A DNA stretch of 64,000 bases from Paraburkholderia franconis (lineage in GTDB: Bacteria > Pseudomonadota > Gammaproteobacteria > Burkholderiales > Burkholderiaceae). The stretch lies in the NCBI RefSeq assembly GCF_009362735.1, contig NZ_WHNP01000036.1, positions 1 through 64,000 on the forward strand, read 5' to 3'. A program made the translations under genes and the position numbers. This document shows, one piece after another, positions 1 to 7,718 of the stretch. Position 1 is the stretch's first letter, and the number at the start of each line of letters is the position of its first letter. Under the pieces are notes generated by a model. The model was given only the letters and a program-made list of their open reading frames with translations, did not search any database and was not told the origin of the DNA.

Positions 1-75
1 CCGTGAATCGATGAGGGAACCGGCGCCGCGCGCGGGAAGGCGCCGGAGCCCGGCAATGCGGGGGTTGTTGTTCAT
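1..75 (-). CDS. Possible N-terminus of a gene running off the left edge
   Basis: An open frame starts with ATG at 75 and stays open for 25 codons to the window edge. A GAGG Shine-Dalgarno motif sits five bases upstream of the ATG. The visible peptide begins MNNNPRIAGLRRLPARG and has no recognisable domain. Without the rest of the gene it cannot be assigned, and it may be chance. Confidence 0.35.
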   Translation of the reverse strand, partial: MNNNPRIAGLRRLPARGAGSLIDSR

Positions 76-193
76 GGCCGCCTCGCAAACAAGGATAGAG
101 CCGCATGCGCTCTGTCTGCGTGGTTACGCCTGGGGCGCACGTGCCATCACTTTCAAGGATAGGGAACAATCACGGAAATACAATTAGCCTTCC

Positions 194-604
194 TCAGCGT
201 TGGCTACCGCCTTTCCAGAAGCAAGACTGACCTGGGTAAAAGGCCCCGCGGCGGTAACGGTGGCAATCTGCGGCGCAGAAATGCTCCGACAAATGAAGCG
301 CGGCTTCGACAGCCTGAGTCCGCGTCGCCAGCCTCACCCACGTACCAGGTCGTAATGATGCCGGATACTCGAGATGATCTTCGACGCGCTTTACGCATGG
401 CAGGCCGTCGGCCGTGGTCAGGACTGCGCGGCACGCTCCTTCCGATTCGATGACACCCCAACAATGGACGACACTGTCGCTGACGATGAAGTTCTCCCGC
501 GCAAAGGCCGAGGAAGCAACATTCGACTGCGCCAGTTGGACGGCCGTTTGCTGGATTGAGTCCGACGTCTGAGTGTCATAACGGCCGAGCGCGCGAATGA
601 CGGA
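194..604 (-). pseudogene. Remnant of a BON-domain (probably CBS-BON) protein
   Basis: One minus-strand frame is open from just after a TGA (605-607) to a TGA at 194-196 but has no usable start codon. Its translation reads like the C-terminal part of a BON-domain protein. It has a segment like RALGRYDTQTSD, then the BON pattern VSDSVVHCWGVIES, a conserved alanine-glycine spacing, and VKRVEDHL. BON domains often follow paired CBS domains in Burkholderiaceae proteins, and the residues before the BON part look like the end of a CBS domain. The upstream frame is broken and most of the 5' half is missing, so this is scored as a decayed gene. It lies 80 bases downstream of the antitoxin-like gene on the same strand. 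Confidence 0.55.
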
Positions 605-683
605 TCATGGGCCGCACCCCGCCGTCCATCCGCAAGCCGCAGCATGAAACGATGTGCGACGTTAAATGCAATGCGATACCGTG

Positions 684-1391
684 CTATCCGTGCGTCGCTC
701 CTTTTACATGATCCCGAGCAGCATTGACTACGGCCGACGGATCTGTTGCCAGGTTCTCACGAGGACGTTTGCCCTGGAGCATGCTGTTCGTCGACTCGAA
801 CCATGAGGCAATCCGGAGCGGCATGTAATCGTGAAAGACCTTCAGAATCTCTGCGACTTCGGGGATGGGATTGCCGAGTTCGTCAAAAATGTATTCTGGG
901 TACAAAGTGCGTCCGGCCCGCTCAATGGAAAAGACCTTGCCCTCCTTCTCCCAACGGCTCGTCACCGCCTGCAGGTTCGAGGCATCGGGATTCTGTCGCC
1001 TGCCCACGGATTGAGCGGTCAACCATGTCGTTCCGTTGAGCACGGCTGCAACCGCCTTCGACTCCATCCCGGCGCGCGAAAGGGGCAACAGTCTGACCGG
1101 CGAAGCGTCGACGAGTCCTTGCAGGGCGCTATGCTCCTGCTCGTTGATGTGTTGCCGCACCTGGCGCGTCAGCTCTGCCCTGGCTCCCTGCGTGATTGCA
1201 CTCCCGAGGTTTTCCAGCCCGTTGAGAATCACCGACGCCGCGGCACGCGTCGTATCCAGTGCCATCACGATCCGGCTGATATCAGCGACGGCCGTCGGGC
1301 CGGTATCGGGCGACGGGTCACCTGTGCCGGAGGCAGTCGTGCCGGCCCCGACTGCGGCGTTCATTGCCTCGACAGACACGGCTATCGGCAT
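684..1391 (-). CDS. Xre/MbcA/ParS-like toxin-binding (antitoxin-type) protein
   Basis: This 235-residue protein has a low-complexity Gly/Thr/Pro-rich N-terminus (to about 35). A helical middle follows, then a C-terminal part resembling the Xre/MbcA/ParS toxin-binding domain: RWEKEGKVFSI, then YPEYIFDELGNPIPEV, then a WF...GKRPRE segment near the end. Such domains normally bind RES-family toxins. No RES gene lies on either side, so this is an orphan or has another role. The first ATG (1389-1391) lies inside a perfect inverted repeat (1383-1438), and no good ribosome site precedes it. Met10 (1364) is the alternative, but its GAGG is only two bases away. The assignment is from pattern, not a search. 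Confidence 0.6.
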   Translation of the reverse strand: MPIAVSVEAMNAAVGAGTTASGTGDPSPDTGPTAVADISRIVMALDTTRAAASVILNGLENLGSAITQGARAELTRQVRQHINEQEHSALQGLVDASPVRLLPLSRAGMESKAVAAVLNGTTWLTAQSVGRRQNPDASNLQAVTSRWEKEGKVFSIERAGRTLYPEYIFDELGNPIPEVAEILKVFHDYMPLRIASWFESTNSMLQGKRPRENLATDPSAVVNAARDHVKGATHG

Positions 1392-1438
1392 ACAAAAAGG
1401 TCCGCACTTTTCAGTGCGGACCTTTTTGTATGCCGATA
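1383..1438. repeat. Perfect 26-bp inverted repeat / strong stem-loop
   Basis: Arms 1383-1408 and 1413-1438 are exact reverse complements around a TTTC loop (1409-1412). The inner part has an A5-GGTCCGCACT stem followed by T5, the shape of a bidirectional intrinsic terminator. The outer part pairs the ATG of the minus-strand gene at 1391 with its mirror image. In a transcript of that gene the start codon would be buried in the stem. Confidence 0.9.
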
Positions 1439-1465
1439 ACTATCACCCCCATAGAGGGTAGGGCC

Positions 1466-1496
1466 TTGCTCGCATATCGTGAAAATACGATATAAG
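1466..1496 (+). promoter_or_regulatory. Promoter with palindromic operator for the arsR-OYE operon
   Basis: A perfect inverted repeat, ATATCGT (1474-1480) and ACGATAT (1487-1493) around a 6-base spacer, overlaps a TATAAG -10-like box (1491-1496). A TTGCTC -35-like box is at 1466-1471. AT-rich palindromes over the -10 region are typical ArsR-family operators, so autorepression by the next gene is likely. Binding is inferred. Confidence 0.6.
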
Positions 1497-1579
1497 ATTC
1501 GACCCATAGCGATGCAGATGCCGACTTCCCAGTCAGAGAGTCTGCCCGCCGTTTTGTCGTCCCGTTTGTCATCTGTTTC

Positions 1580-1903
1580 ATGAGCACGAAGCCTAACCCG
1601 AAGACCATCGACGTCGACGCGATCCACAAGGCGCTGGCGAACCCTGCGCGCCGCGCGATTCTTGCGAAGCTGCGCGAACCGGAGAAGTACTTTCCGGACC
1701 AGGAGCTCTCGTACGAACACGGCGTTTGCGCAGGCCAGTTCGACGCGTGCTGCGCCTTGTCGCAATCGACTACATCGGCGCACCTCGCCGCGTTGCAGCG
1801 CGCGGGGCTAATCACGTCGAAACGCGTGGGCCAATGGGTTTTCTTCAAGCGCAACGAAGCCGTCATCGCGGCGTTTCTAGCGCACATGAACGCGGATCTC
1901 TGA
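1580..1903 (+). CDS. ArsR-family winged-helix repressor
   Basis: This 107-residue protein matches the ArsR fold. Helices carry ALANPARRAILAKL (19-31). The recognition segment is STTSAHLAALQRAGLI, and the wing is RVGQWVFFKRNE. Between helices alpha3 and alpha4 is a short insertion with Cys50, Cys57 and Cys58. That could form a thiol-based sensor of electrophiles or metals; the canonical arsenite motif CVC is absent. The gene lies about 85 bp upstream of an Old Yellow Enzyme on the same strand and downstream of a palindromic operator. A redox or electrophile-responsive arsR-OYE operon, comparable in logic to NemR-NemA, is the best guess. Confidence 0.9.
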   Translation: MSTKPNPKTIDVDAIHKALANPARRAILAKLREPEKYFPDQELSYEHGVCAGQFDACCALSQSTTSAHLAALQRAGLITSKRVGQWVFFKRNEAVIAAFLAHMNADL

Positions 1904-1987
1904 CGGGCGCTCACGCGTCTTCGCTTTTTCCCCGAATGCAGTTTTGACACATACACACGGGCTCGCTGCCCGCAAGGATTGGACGTT

Positions 1988-3049
1988 ATGCCGACTCTTT
2001 TCGACCCGCTCCAGATTGGCGATCTAACATTGAAGAACCGCATCGTGATGGCGCCGCTCACACGCCAGCGCGCCGGCAAGGTGCGCGTGCCGAATGCGCT
2101 GATGGCGAAGTACTATGCCGAGCGCGCGAGCGCCGGACTGATCCTCTCTGAGGCGACGTCCGTGACGCCGCAAGGCCTCGGTTACGCCGACACGCCCGGC
2201 ATCTGGTCGGACGCACAGGTGGAAGGCTGGAAGCTCGTGACGGACGCCGTCCACAAGGCGGGCGGCAAGATATTCCTGCAACTGTGGCACGTGGGCCGCG
2301 TGTCGGACCCGATCTTCCTGGACGGCGAACTGCCCGTCGCGCCGAGCGCGATCGCGCCCCAAGGACACGTGAGCCTCGTGCGTCCGCAGCGTCCTTTCGT
2401 GACTCCGCGCGCGCTCGACATCCCGGAGATTCCAGGCATCGTCGCCGCCTATCGCAAGGGCGCGGAGAACGCGAAGAAAGCGGGCTTCGACGGCGTCGAA
2501 GTACACGGCGCGAACGGCTATCTGCTTGACCAGTTCCTGCAAGACAGCACCAACAAACGCACCGACGCCTACGGCGGCCCGATCGAAAACCGCGCGCGCC
2601 TGCTGCTCGAAGTGACGGACGCCTGTATCGACGTATGGGGCGCGGATCGCGTCGGCGTGCACCTCGCGCCGCGCGGCGACGCGCACACGATGGGCGATTC
2701 CGATCCGGCCGCGACGTTCGGCTATGTCGCGCGCGAACTCGGCAAGCGCAAGATCGCGTTTATCGCGGCGCGTGAAGCGGTCGGCGACGATCGCCTCGGC
2801 CCGCAACTGAAGAAGGCATTCGGCGGCGTCTATATCGCGAACGAAAGCTTCACGAAGGACAGCGCGCAGAAGCTGCTGGACGCAGGCGACGCAGATGCCG
2901 TCGCGTGGGGCAAGCTGTACATCGCGAATCCCGATCTCGTGCGCCGCTTCGAACTGGACGCGCCGCTCAACGAGCCGGTCCCCGCGACGTTCTATGCGGA
3001 AGGCGAAACGGGCTACACCGACTATCCGGCGCTGGAAGCAGTGAACTGA
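1988..3049 (+). CDS. NADH:flavin oxidoreductase, Old Yellow Enzyme family (NemA-like)
   Basis: This 353-residue FMN-dependent alkene reductase has family landmarks in order: FDPLQIGDLTLKNRIVMAPLTR (start given as F5), HVGR (101-104), and HGANGYLLDQFLQD with the substrate-binding His173/Asn176. NKRTDAYGGPIENR follows. It reduces activated C=C bonds of enones, quinones or nitro compounds using NAD(P)H in the cytoplasm. ATG 1988 is chosen because AAGGA lies nine bases upstream; a TTG at 1979 is too close to that site. It follows the arsR gene and ends in a strong terminator, so the two probably form one operon. Confidence 0.95.
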   Translation: MPTLFDPLQIGDLTLKNRIVMAPLTRQRAGKVRVPNALMAKYYAERASAGLILSEATSVTPQGLGYADTPGIWSDAQVEGWKLVTDAVHKAGGKIFLQLWHVGRVSDPIFLDGELPVAPSAIAPQGHVSLVRPQRPFVTPRALDIPEIPGIVAAYRKGAENAKKAGFDGVEVHGANGYLLDQFLQDSTNKRTDAYGGPIENRARLLLEVTDACIDVWGADRVGVHLAPRGDAHTMGDSDPAATFGYVARELGKRKIAFIAAREAVGDDRLGPQLKKAFGGVYIANESFTKDSAQKLLDAGDADAVAWGKLYIANPDLVRRFELDAPLNEPVPATFYAEGETGYTDYPALEAVN

Positions 3050-3091
3050 TGCGTCAGTTGCACGCGCAAGCGGAATAGCGGTAGCAACGAC

Positions 3092-3124
3092 AACGCGGCC
3101 GGAAATGTTCCGGCCGCGTTTTTT
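3092..3124 (+). terminator. Rho-independent terminator after the OYE gene
   Basis: Stem CGCGGCCGGAA / TTCCGGCCGCG (3094-3104 with 3108-3118), 3-base loop, followed by a run of at least six T. It ends the arsR-OYE unit. Confidence 0.9.
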
Positions 3125-3152
3125 CATATCGGGTGCGCTGCGTCTGGCGGCA

Positions 3153-3740
3153 TCAGTCGACGGGCTTCACGGCGCGACGCATGAACACGCGCTTCGTTTC
3201 GTCGACGCCACGCGCAATCCGCAGCGCGCGGATACGCTTCAACGCGGCATCGAGCTCGTGATCCTCCAGTACGCCGAAACCGAGCCGCCCGTAGTACGGC
3301 GCATTCCAGGGCACATCGCGAAACGTCGAGAGCACGAGATGCGTCGCGCCCCGTTCGCGTGCGCGCGCATCGACGTGATCGAGCAGGGCCGCGCCGATGC
3401 GCCGCCCCGCATGCTCGGGCAGCACGTCGAGCGCTTCGACGTAAATGCGCGCGCGCAGCATCGCGAACATCACGAAGCCGACGCACGCGTCGCCGCACTC
3501 CGCGACGATCACCTCGGCGGCGCGCACCTTCTTCAGCACGAACGGCGCATCCATCGGCCGCGCCGCCGCGATGCCCGTCAGGCCGACGCTCACGAAGCGC
3601 TGCGCGGCCTCGTATTCGACGAAGCGAATCGACGCGACATCGTCGGGCACGGCGGGCCGGTAGCGGACAGCTGACGCTTGCATCGGACTATGGGGTTGCA
3701 TGCGACGGTTGCAGGTGAACGGTTGCGTACGAAGGGACAT
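3153..3740 (-). CDS. GNAT-family N-acetyltransferase
   Basis: The protein is up to 195 residues with GNAT features. A strand-rich core is followed by YVEALDVLPEHAGRRIGAAL, the acetyl-CoA pyrophosphate-binding loop (R-R-I-G-A). Then come AREERG-type helix residues and APYYGRLGF, the conserved beta5-alpha4 motif. The substrate is unknown. The start is uncertain: ATG 3740 has a weak GGTGG seven bases upstream. Met14 (3701) and Met20 (3683) have no ribosome site, but Met20 fits the usual short GNAT N-terminus. It diverges from the LysE exporter at 3828. Confidence 0.85.
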   Translation of the reverse strand: MSLRTQPFTCNRRMQPHSPMQASAVRYRPAVPDDVASIRFVEYEAAQRFVSVGLTGIAAARPMDAPFVLKKVRAAEVIVAECGDACVGFVMFAMLRARIYVEALDVLPEHAGRRIGAALLDHVDARARERGATHLVLSTFRDVPWNAPYYGRLGFGVLEDHELDAALKRIRALRIARGVDETKRVFMRRAVKPVD

Positions 3741-3827
3741 ATTGACACCACCGACCCTCGCGAAACAACCCGCCCGTCACGCCGATATAATGCCCAGCAC
3801 GACAGCATGCTTGTCAGGAGTCGCTCG

Positions 3828-4439
3828 ATGGCACTTTCAGGTCTTCTCGTCTTTGCGCTCGCGCTGATCGTCGCCGCGGGCTCTCCCGGTCCGAGCATCG
3901 CGGCGCTCGTCGCGCGCGTGCTCACCAACGGCTTGCGCGACGTGCTGCCCTTTCTCGCCGCGATGTGGCTCGGCGAAGCGCTATGGCTCACCTGCGCGGT
4001 GGCCGGGCTCGCCGTTGTCGCACGTACTTTCGCGCTCGTCTTCATCGTGCTGAAGTTCTCGGGCGTCGCCTATCTGCTGTTCCTCGCGTGGAAGATGTGG
4101 CTCGCGCCCACGGACGTGCACGAAAGCACGCTGCCGAGCGGCCAGTCGCCGTGGCGCATGTTCGTCGCGGGCATGATGGTCACGCTCGGCAACCCCAAAA
4201 TCATGGTGTTCTACCTCGCGCTCCTGCCGACCATCATCGACCTGTCGCGCGTCGGCACGCTCGCGTGGCTCGAACTCACGCTGACGATGCTCGCCGTGCT
4301 GATGACCGTCGACTTCGTCTGGGCGCTGCTCGCCGTCAAGGCGCGCGCGCTGCTGACGAGCCGCCGCGCCGTGAAGATCGCGAACCGCGCCAGCGCGACG
4401 ATGATGGCGGGCGCGGCGGCCGCGATCGCGACCCGCTGA
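3828..4439 (+). CDS. LysE-family exporter
   Basis: This 203-residue inner-membrane protein begins MALSGLLVFALALIVAAGSPGPS. The GSPGP signature after the first helix is typical of LysE/RhtB amino-acid exporters. The TLGNPKIMVFYLALLP motif marks the fourth helix region, and about six membrane segments are visible. A clear CAGGAG lies seven bases before ATG 3828, so the longer in-frame N-terminal extension is rejected. The substrate, probably an amino acid or derivative, cannot be told from sequence. The FUSC gene follows after 28 bp and may be cotranscribed. Confidence 0.9.
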   Translation: MALSGLLVFALALIVAAGSPGPSIAALVARVLTNGLRDVLPFLAAMWLGEALWLTCAVAGLAVVARTFALVFIVLKFSGVAYLLFLAWKMWLAPTDVHESTLPSGQSPWRMFVAGMMVTLGNPKIMVFYLALLPTIIDLSRVGTLAWLELTLTMLAVLMTVDFVWALLAVKARALLTSRRAVKIANRASATMMAGAAAAIATR

Positions 4440-4467
4440 TTTTCCTTCTTCCGCACGGAGCCCGCGC

Positions 4468-5622
4468 ATGCGCGCCCACCTCTTCCGGCAAACGGGCCGC
4501 GACGCGCTGCTCGCACTTGGCCGCGAACTGAAGGCCTGGAAGCCCTCCACCGAACGCGCGCTGTTCGGCATCGAGGCGATGATCTCGGTTGTGCTGTCGG
4601 TGGCACTCGCGCATCTGCTGGATCTGCCGAACACGTGGTGGGCCGCGATCAGCGGATTCTCCGTCATGCAGACGCGCTTCTCCGCGTCGGCCGAGCGCGC
4701 GCTGCATCGCGTGCTCGGCACGATACTCGGCGCCCTGTTCGCCGTGCTCGCGGGGCCCGTCATCGGCGATCGTCCGTGGCTCTTCGTTCCCGTGCTGGGC
4801 GTGATCGGCGGCGTGTGCGTGTATCGCGCGAACGGCTCGTCGGCATCGTATGCGTGGGTGCTCGGCGGCGTCACGTCCGTGATGGTCCTGTATCAGGCGC
4901 ACGAACTGCTCAGGTTCGGCCCGACCGCGTCGTTCGCGATGCTGCGCGTCGCTGAAGTGTGCGTCGGCACTTTCGCGTGCCTCGTCGTGTCGGGCGTGTT
5001 TCATCTCGGCATCCGCTGGTACGAGCGACGCCGTCCTGCATCGAAAGTCGTGGCGGCCGCCGCCGCATCCGCCGACGCGGAGCGCCCCACGTTCGAAACG
5101 CTGCGCCACGCGCGCATCGTGCTCGCCGTGCAGGCCGGCATCACCGTGTCGATCCTCGCCGCACTGACTTACGCGTTCTCGCTGCCGGGCTTCGCGCAGG
5201 CGCTCGTGACAGCCATCGCAGTGCTGATCCTGCCGCCATCGTCGCTCGTCGTGCGTTCGCAAAAGCCCGTCGCCGACAAGATGGTGCAACGCGTGGTCGG
5301 CTGCCTGATCGCGGGCGCTGTCGGCATCGCGCTGCTTCCGCTGATGCACGGCCAGATCGTGCCGTGCCTGCTCGCCCTGGCGGCGGGCGTGTGGGCGGGC
5401 TGTCACGTGCAGACGGGCAAATAGGGCGCAAGCTACATCGGCCGGCAGTTCACGATCGCGTTCATCATGGTCTTCGTGCAGGATCGCGCGTGGTCCGCCG
5501 ATCCGCATCCCGCGCTGCTGCGGCTCTCGGGCATCCTGATCGGCATCGCAATTCTCACTTGCGTGATGCTCGCCGCCAGCCGCTTCTCTTTTCTGCCGCA
5601 ATCCGAAGAAGCCACGCCTTGA
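4468..5622 (+). pseudogene. FUSC-family transporter gene interrupted by an amber codon
   Basis: The frame from ATG 4468 encodes a FUSC/aromatic-acid-exporter-like membrane protein with hydrophobic helices at both ends of each half. A second block begins near TLRHARIVLAVQAG. TAG at 5422-5424 stops it after 318 residues. The same frame then continues for 65 good codons (GASYIGRQFTIAFIMVFVQD...) to TGA 5620-5622. Hydrophobicity and codon use are unchanged across the stop, and families like this read straight through here. A single G-to-T change (GAG to TAG) would explain it. The product either lacks its last membrane helix or is made only by readthrough. A sequencing error is possible. Confidence 0.85.
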
Positions 5623-5666
5623 GCGCGACGCTTTCTTCGTTCACGGCCCGCATCTGCGGTTCGCAT

Positions 5667-6014
5667 TCACGGCTCGCCGAACAGCGCCTCGCAGAGTTCA
5701 AGCCCTTCGGCCGTCAGCGCCGCCGAGCCGCGCCCTTCCTCGTCCATCTGCACGTCCACGACGCCCGCCGACTGCAACTGCGTCAGATAGCGCCGCAGCG
5801 TGCTCATCGGCAGATCGGCGCGCTTGCTGAGCTTCGCGAGCGACCATGATTTGCCCGACGATTCGCGCGCCGCTTCCCACAGCAGCATCAGCAGCTGCTC
5901 GACGATGGGATCGAGTTCGCCGTCCTCTTCGGTGTCGTCGCAGTGCTTGTCGTGTGCCGGGTCATTCGGGTTCAAGTCGAATCTCCTCTGGTCCGTCTGT
6001 GGTCCGTTACTCAT
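5667..6014 (-). CDS. Small winged-helix (MarR/ArsR-like) DNA-binding protein
   Basis: This 115-residue protein has an acidic N-terminal tail (about 1-38). A winged helix-turn-helix follows: EQLLMLLWEAA, SWSLAKLSKRADLPMSTLRRY, TQLQSAGVV, and a wing with DEEGRGSAALT. Its ATG (6014-6012) overlaps the TGA of the MocR-type gene in a TCAT/ATGA junction, so translation is coupled. It may act with that regulator. The ligand is unknown. It converges on the FUSC gene. Confidence 0.85.
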   Translation of the reverse strand: MSNGPQTDQRRFDLNPNDPAHDKHCDDTEEDGELDPIVEQLLMLLWEAARESSGKSWSLAKLSKRADLPMSTLRRYLTQLQSAGVVDVQMDEEGRGSAALTAEGLELCEALFGEP

Positions 6015-7435
6015 TGCCGCAAGCTCGCCGCCGCCAGCTTGCCGATCGTCGCCAGCGCGCGTTCGATTTCCGGCGACCATGCGTAACTGTAATTCAAACG
6101 GATGCAATGACTGTACCCGTTCGTCGTCGAGAACATATAGCCCGGGCCGACCGTGATGCCGTGCTCCAGCGCGAGCTTGTACAGCTGCATCGAATCGACG
6201 CCGCGCGGCAGTTCGACCCACAGCACGTAGCCGCCCATCGGATGCGACACGCGCGTGCCTTCGGGAAAGAAACGCGTGACCATCGCCGTCATCAGCCGCG
6301 CGCGCTGTGCAAAGCCCTTGCGCAGCCTGCGCAGATGATGCTCGTAGCCATCCTGCTTCAGATATTCGGCGATCGCGAGCTGCGGAATCGACGGCGTAGT
6401 TAGCGTGTTGAGGAACTTGAGCTTCTCGACCTGCTCGCGATAGCGCCCCGGCATCGCCCAGCCGATCCGGTACGCGGACGTCAGCGTCTTCGAAAACGAC
6501 GCGCAATGCAGCACGAGCCCTTTGCGGTCGTAGTTCTTCAGCGCGCCGGGATGCACGTCGCCGAAATACAGTTCGTGATAGACGTCGTTCTCGATCACGG
6601 GCACGTCATACCGCACGAGCAGCTTGACGAGTTCGCGCTTTTTCTCGTCGGGCATCTGGAAGCCGAGCGGATTCTGGAAGTTCGGCATCACCATGCACGC
6701 GGCGATGCGGCGCTTGTCGAGTATCTGCGCGAGCGCGCCGAGTTCGATGCCCTCGCGCGGATGCGTCGCCACTTCGATCGCGCGCATGCCCATGCGCTCG
6801 ATCGCGTGCAGCATCGCGTAGAACGTCGGCGACTCGACGGCCACTGTGTCGCCCGGCTTCGCGACCGCCTGCAGACACAGATTGATGGCCTCGGTTGCGC
6901 CGACCGTGACGACGATCTCGTTCGGATCGACGGCGACGCCGTTCTCCAGATAGCGCCGCGCGATCTGGCGTATCAGGTCGGGATTGCCCGGCGGCAACTC
7001 GTCGGTGACGCCCCATTGCGTCTTGCGCCGGCCGACCGCATGCGCGTAGCGGTTGATCTTCTGGAACGGAAACAGCGCGGGATCGGGATACGGCGAGCCG
7101 AGCGGCACGGCCTCGTCGCTGCCGATCGAGCGCAGCGTCGACAGCACGAGCCGGCTCACATCCACCTGCGCGGACACGGCGATCGGCTTCGACACATCCA
7201 GTTCCTGCACGGGCGCGGCGTCGTTCGCGCCGAGCCGCACGAAATAGCCGGACTGCGGGCGGCTCTGGATGATGCCCTTGCTCTCCAGCAGCACGTAGGC
7301 GCGCAGCACAGTCGTAATCGAAATCTGCCGGTGCTGGCTGGTCTGCCGCACGGAGGGCACGCGCTCGCCCGGACGGAACACGCCGCGCCTCACCTGCCCT
7401 TCGATCTCCTTCGCGAGTTCTTCGTAGAGCTTCAA
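6011..7435 (-). CDS. MocR-type regulator: GntR winged helix fused to PLP aminotransferase fold
   Basis: The protein is 474 residues from a TTG start at 7435. The GntR DNA-binding part is residues 1-65 (KLYEELAKEIEGQVRRG, RPGERVPSVR, LESKGII). A fold-type I aminotransferase domain follows, with the PLP-binding lysine in SFSKTL (Lys316), NPLG (256-259) and END (282-284). MocR proteins control PLP, amine or amino-acid genes. TTG is chosen because AAAGG lies six bases upstream and the family normally starts just before LYEEL. The upstream in-frame extension would add a hydrophobic segment with no family counterpart. It is divergent from the YdeP-type oxidoreductase, its likely target. Confidence 0.9.
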   Translation of the reverse strand: MKLYEELAKEIEGQVRRGVFRPGERVPSVRQTSQHRQISITTVLRAYVLLESKGIIQSRPQSGYFVRLGANDAAPVQELDVSKPIAVSAQVDVSRLVLSTLRSIGSDEAVPLGSPYPDPALFPFQKINRYAHAVGRRKTQWGVTDELPPGNPDLIRQIARRYLENGVAVDPNEIVVTVGATEAINLCLQAVAKPGDTVAVESPTFYAMLHAIERMGMRAIEVATHPREGIELGALAQILDKRRIAACMVMPNFQNPLGFQMPDEKKRELVKLLVRYDVPVIENDVYHELYFGDVHPGALKNYDRKGLVLHCASFSKTLTSAYRIGWAMPGRYREQVEKLKFLNTLTTPSIPQLAIAEYLKQDGYEHHLRRLRKGFAQRARLMTAMVTRFFPEGTRVSHPMGGYVLWVELPRGVDSMQLYKLALEHGITVGPGYMFSTTNGYSHCIRLNYSYAWSPEIERALATIGKLAAASLRQ

Positions 7436-7718
7436 CGGATGCCTTTGATGTGAGCGAGGCCGCCTGGCGTCGAACGCATGACGGACACGCGCGATGAACG
7501 AACCGCACAAAACGAGCCACACAAGACACGCGAACGACAGGAACCACATGTACCGCGATTGTGCGCGCCGCCCGCTTTTTAAGCACAGTTCATCGTGATT
7601 GATCATTTTCGTCGATAACAGTCGAAACTGTACTCTTTTTCTTTCGCGCATTGTGTACATGCCGGCTACGTGTAATCCCCACTACGCTTGATCCACATCA
7701 CGCACCACCGGACGCATC

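Noticed and set aside
1430..1495. 21-residue frame starting in the right arm of the large palindrome
   Set aside because: Mirror image of the antitoxin-like start; overlaps the arsR operator and has no ribosome site.
7436..7660. N-terminal hydrophobic extension of the MocR-type protein
   Set aside because: The family starts just before LYEEL, and a TTG with a good ribosome site lies there; the extension has no counterpart.
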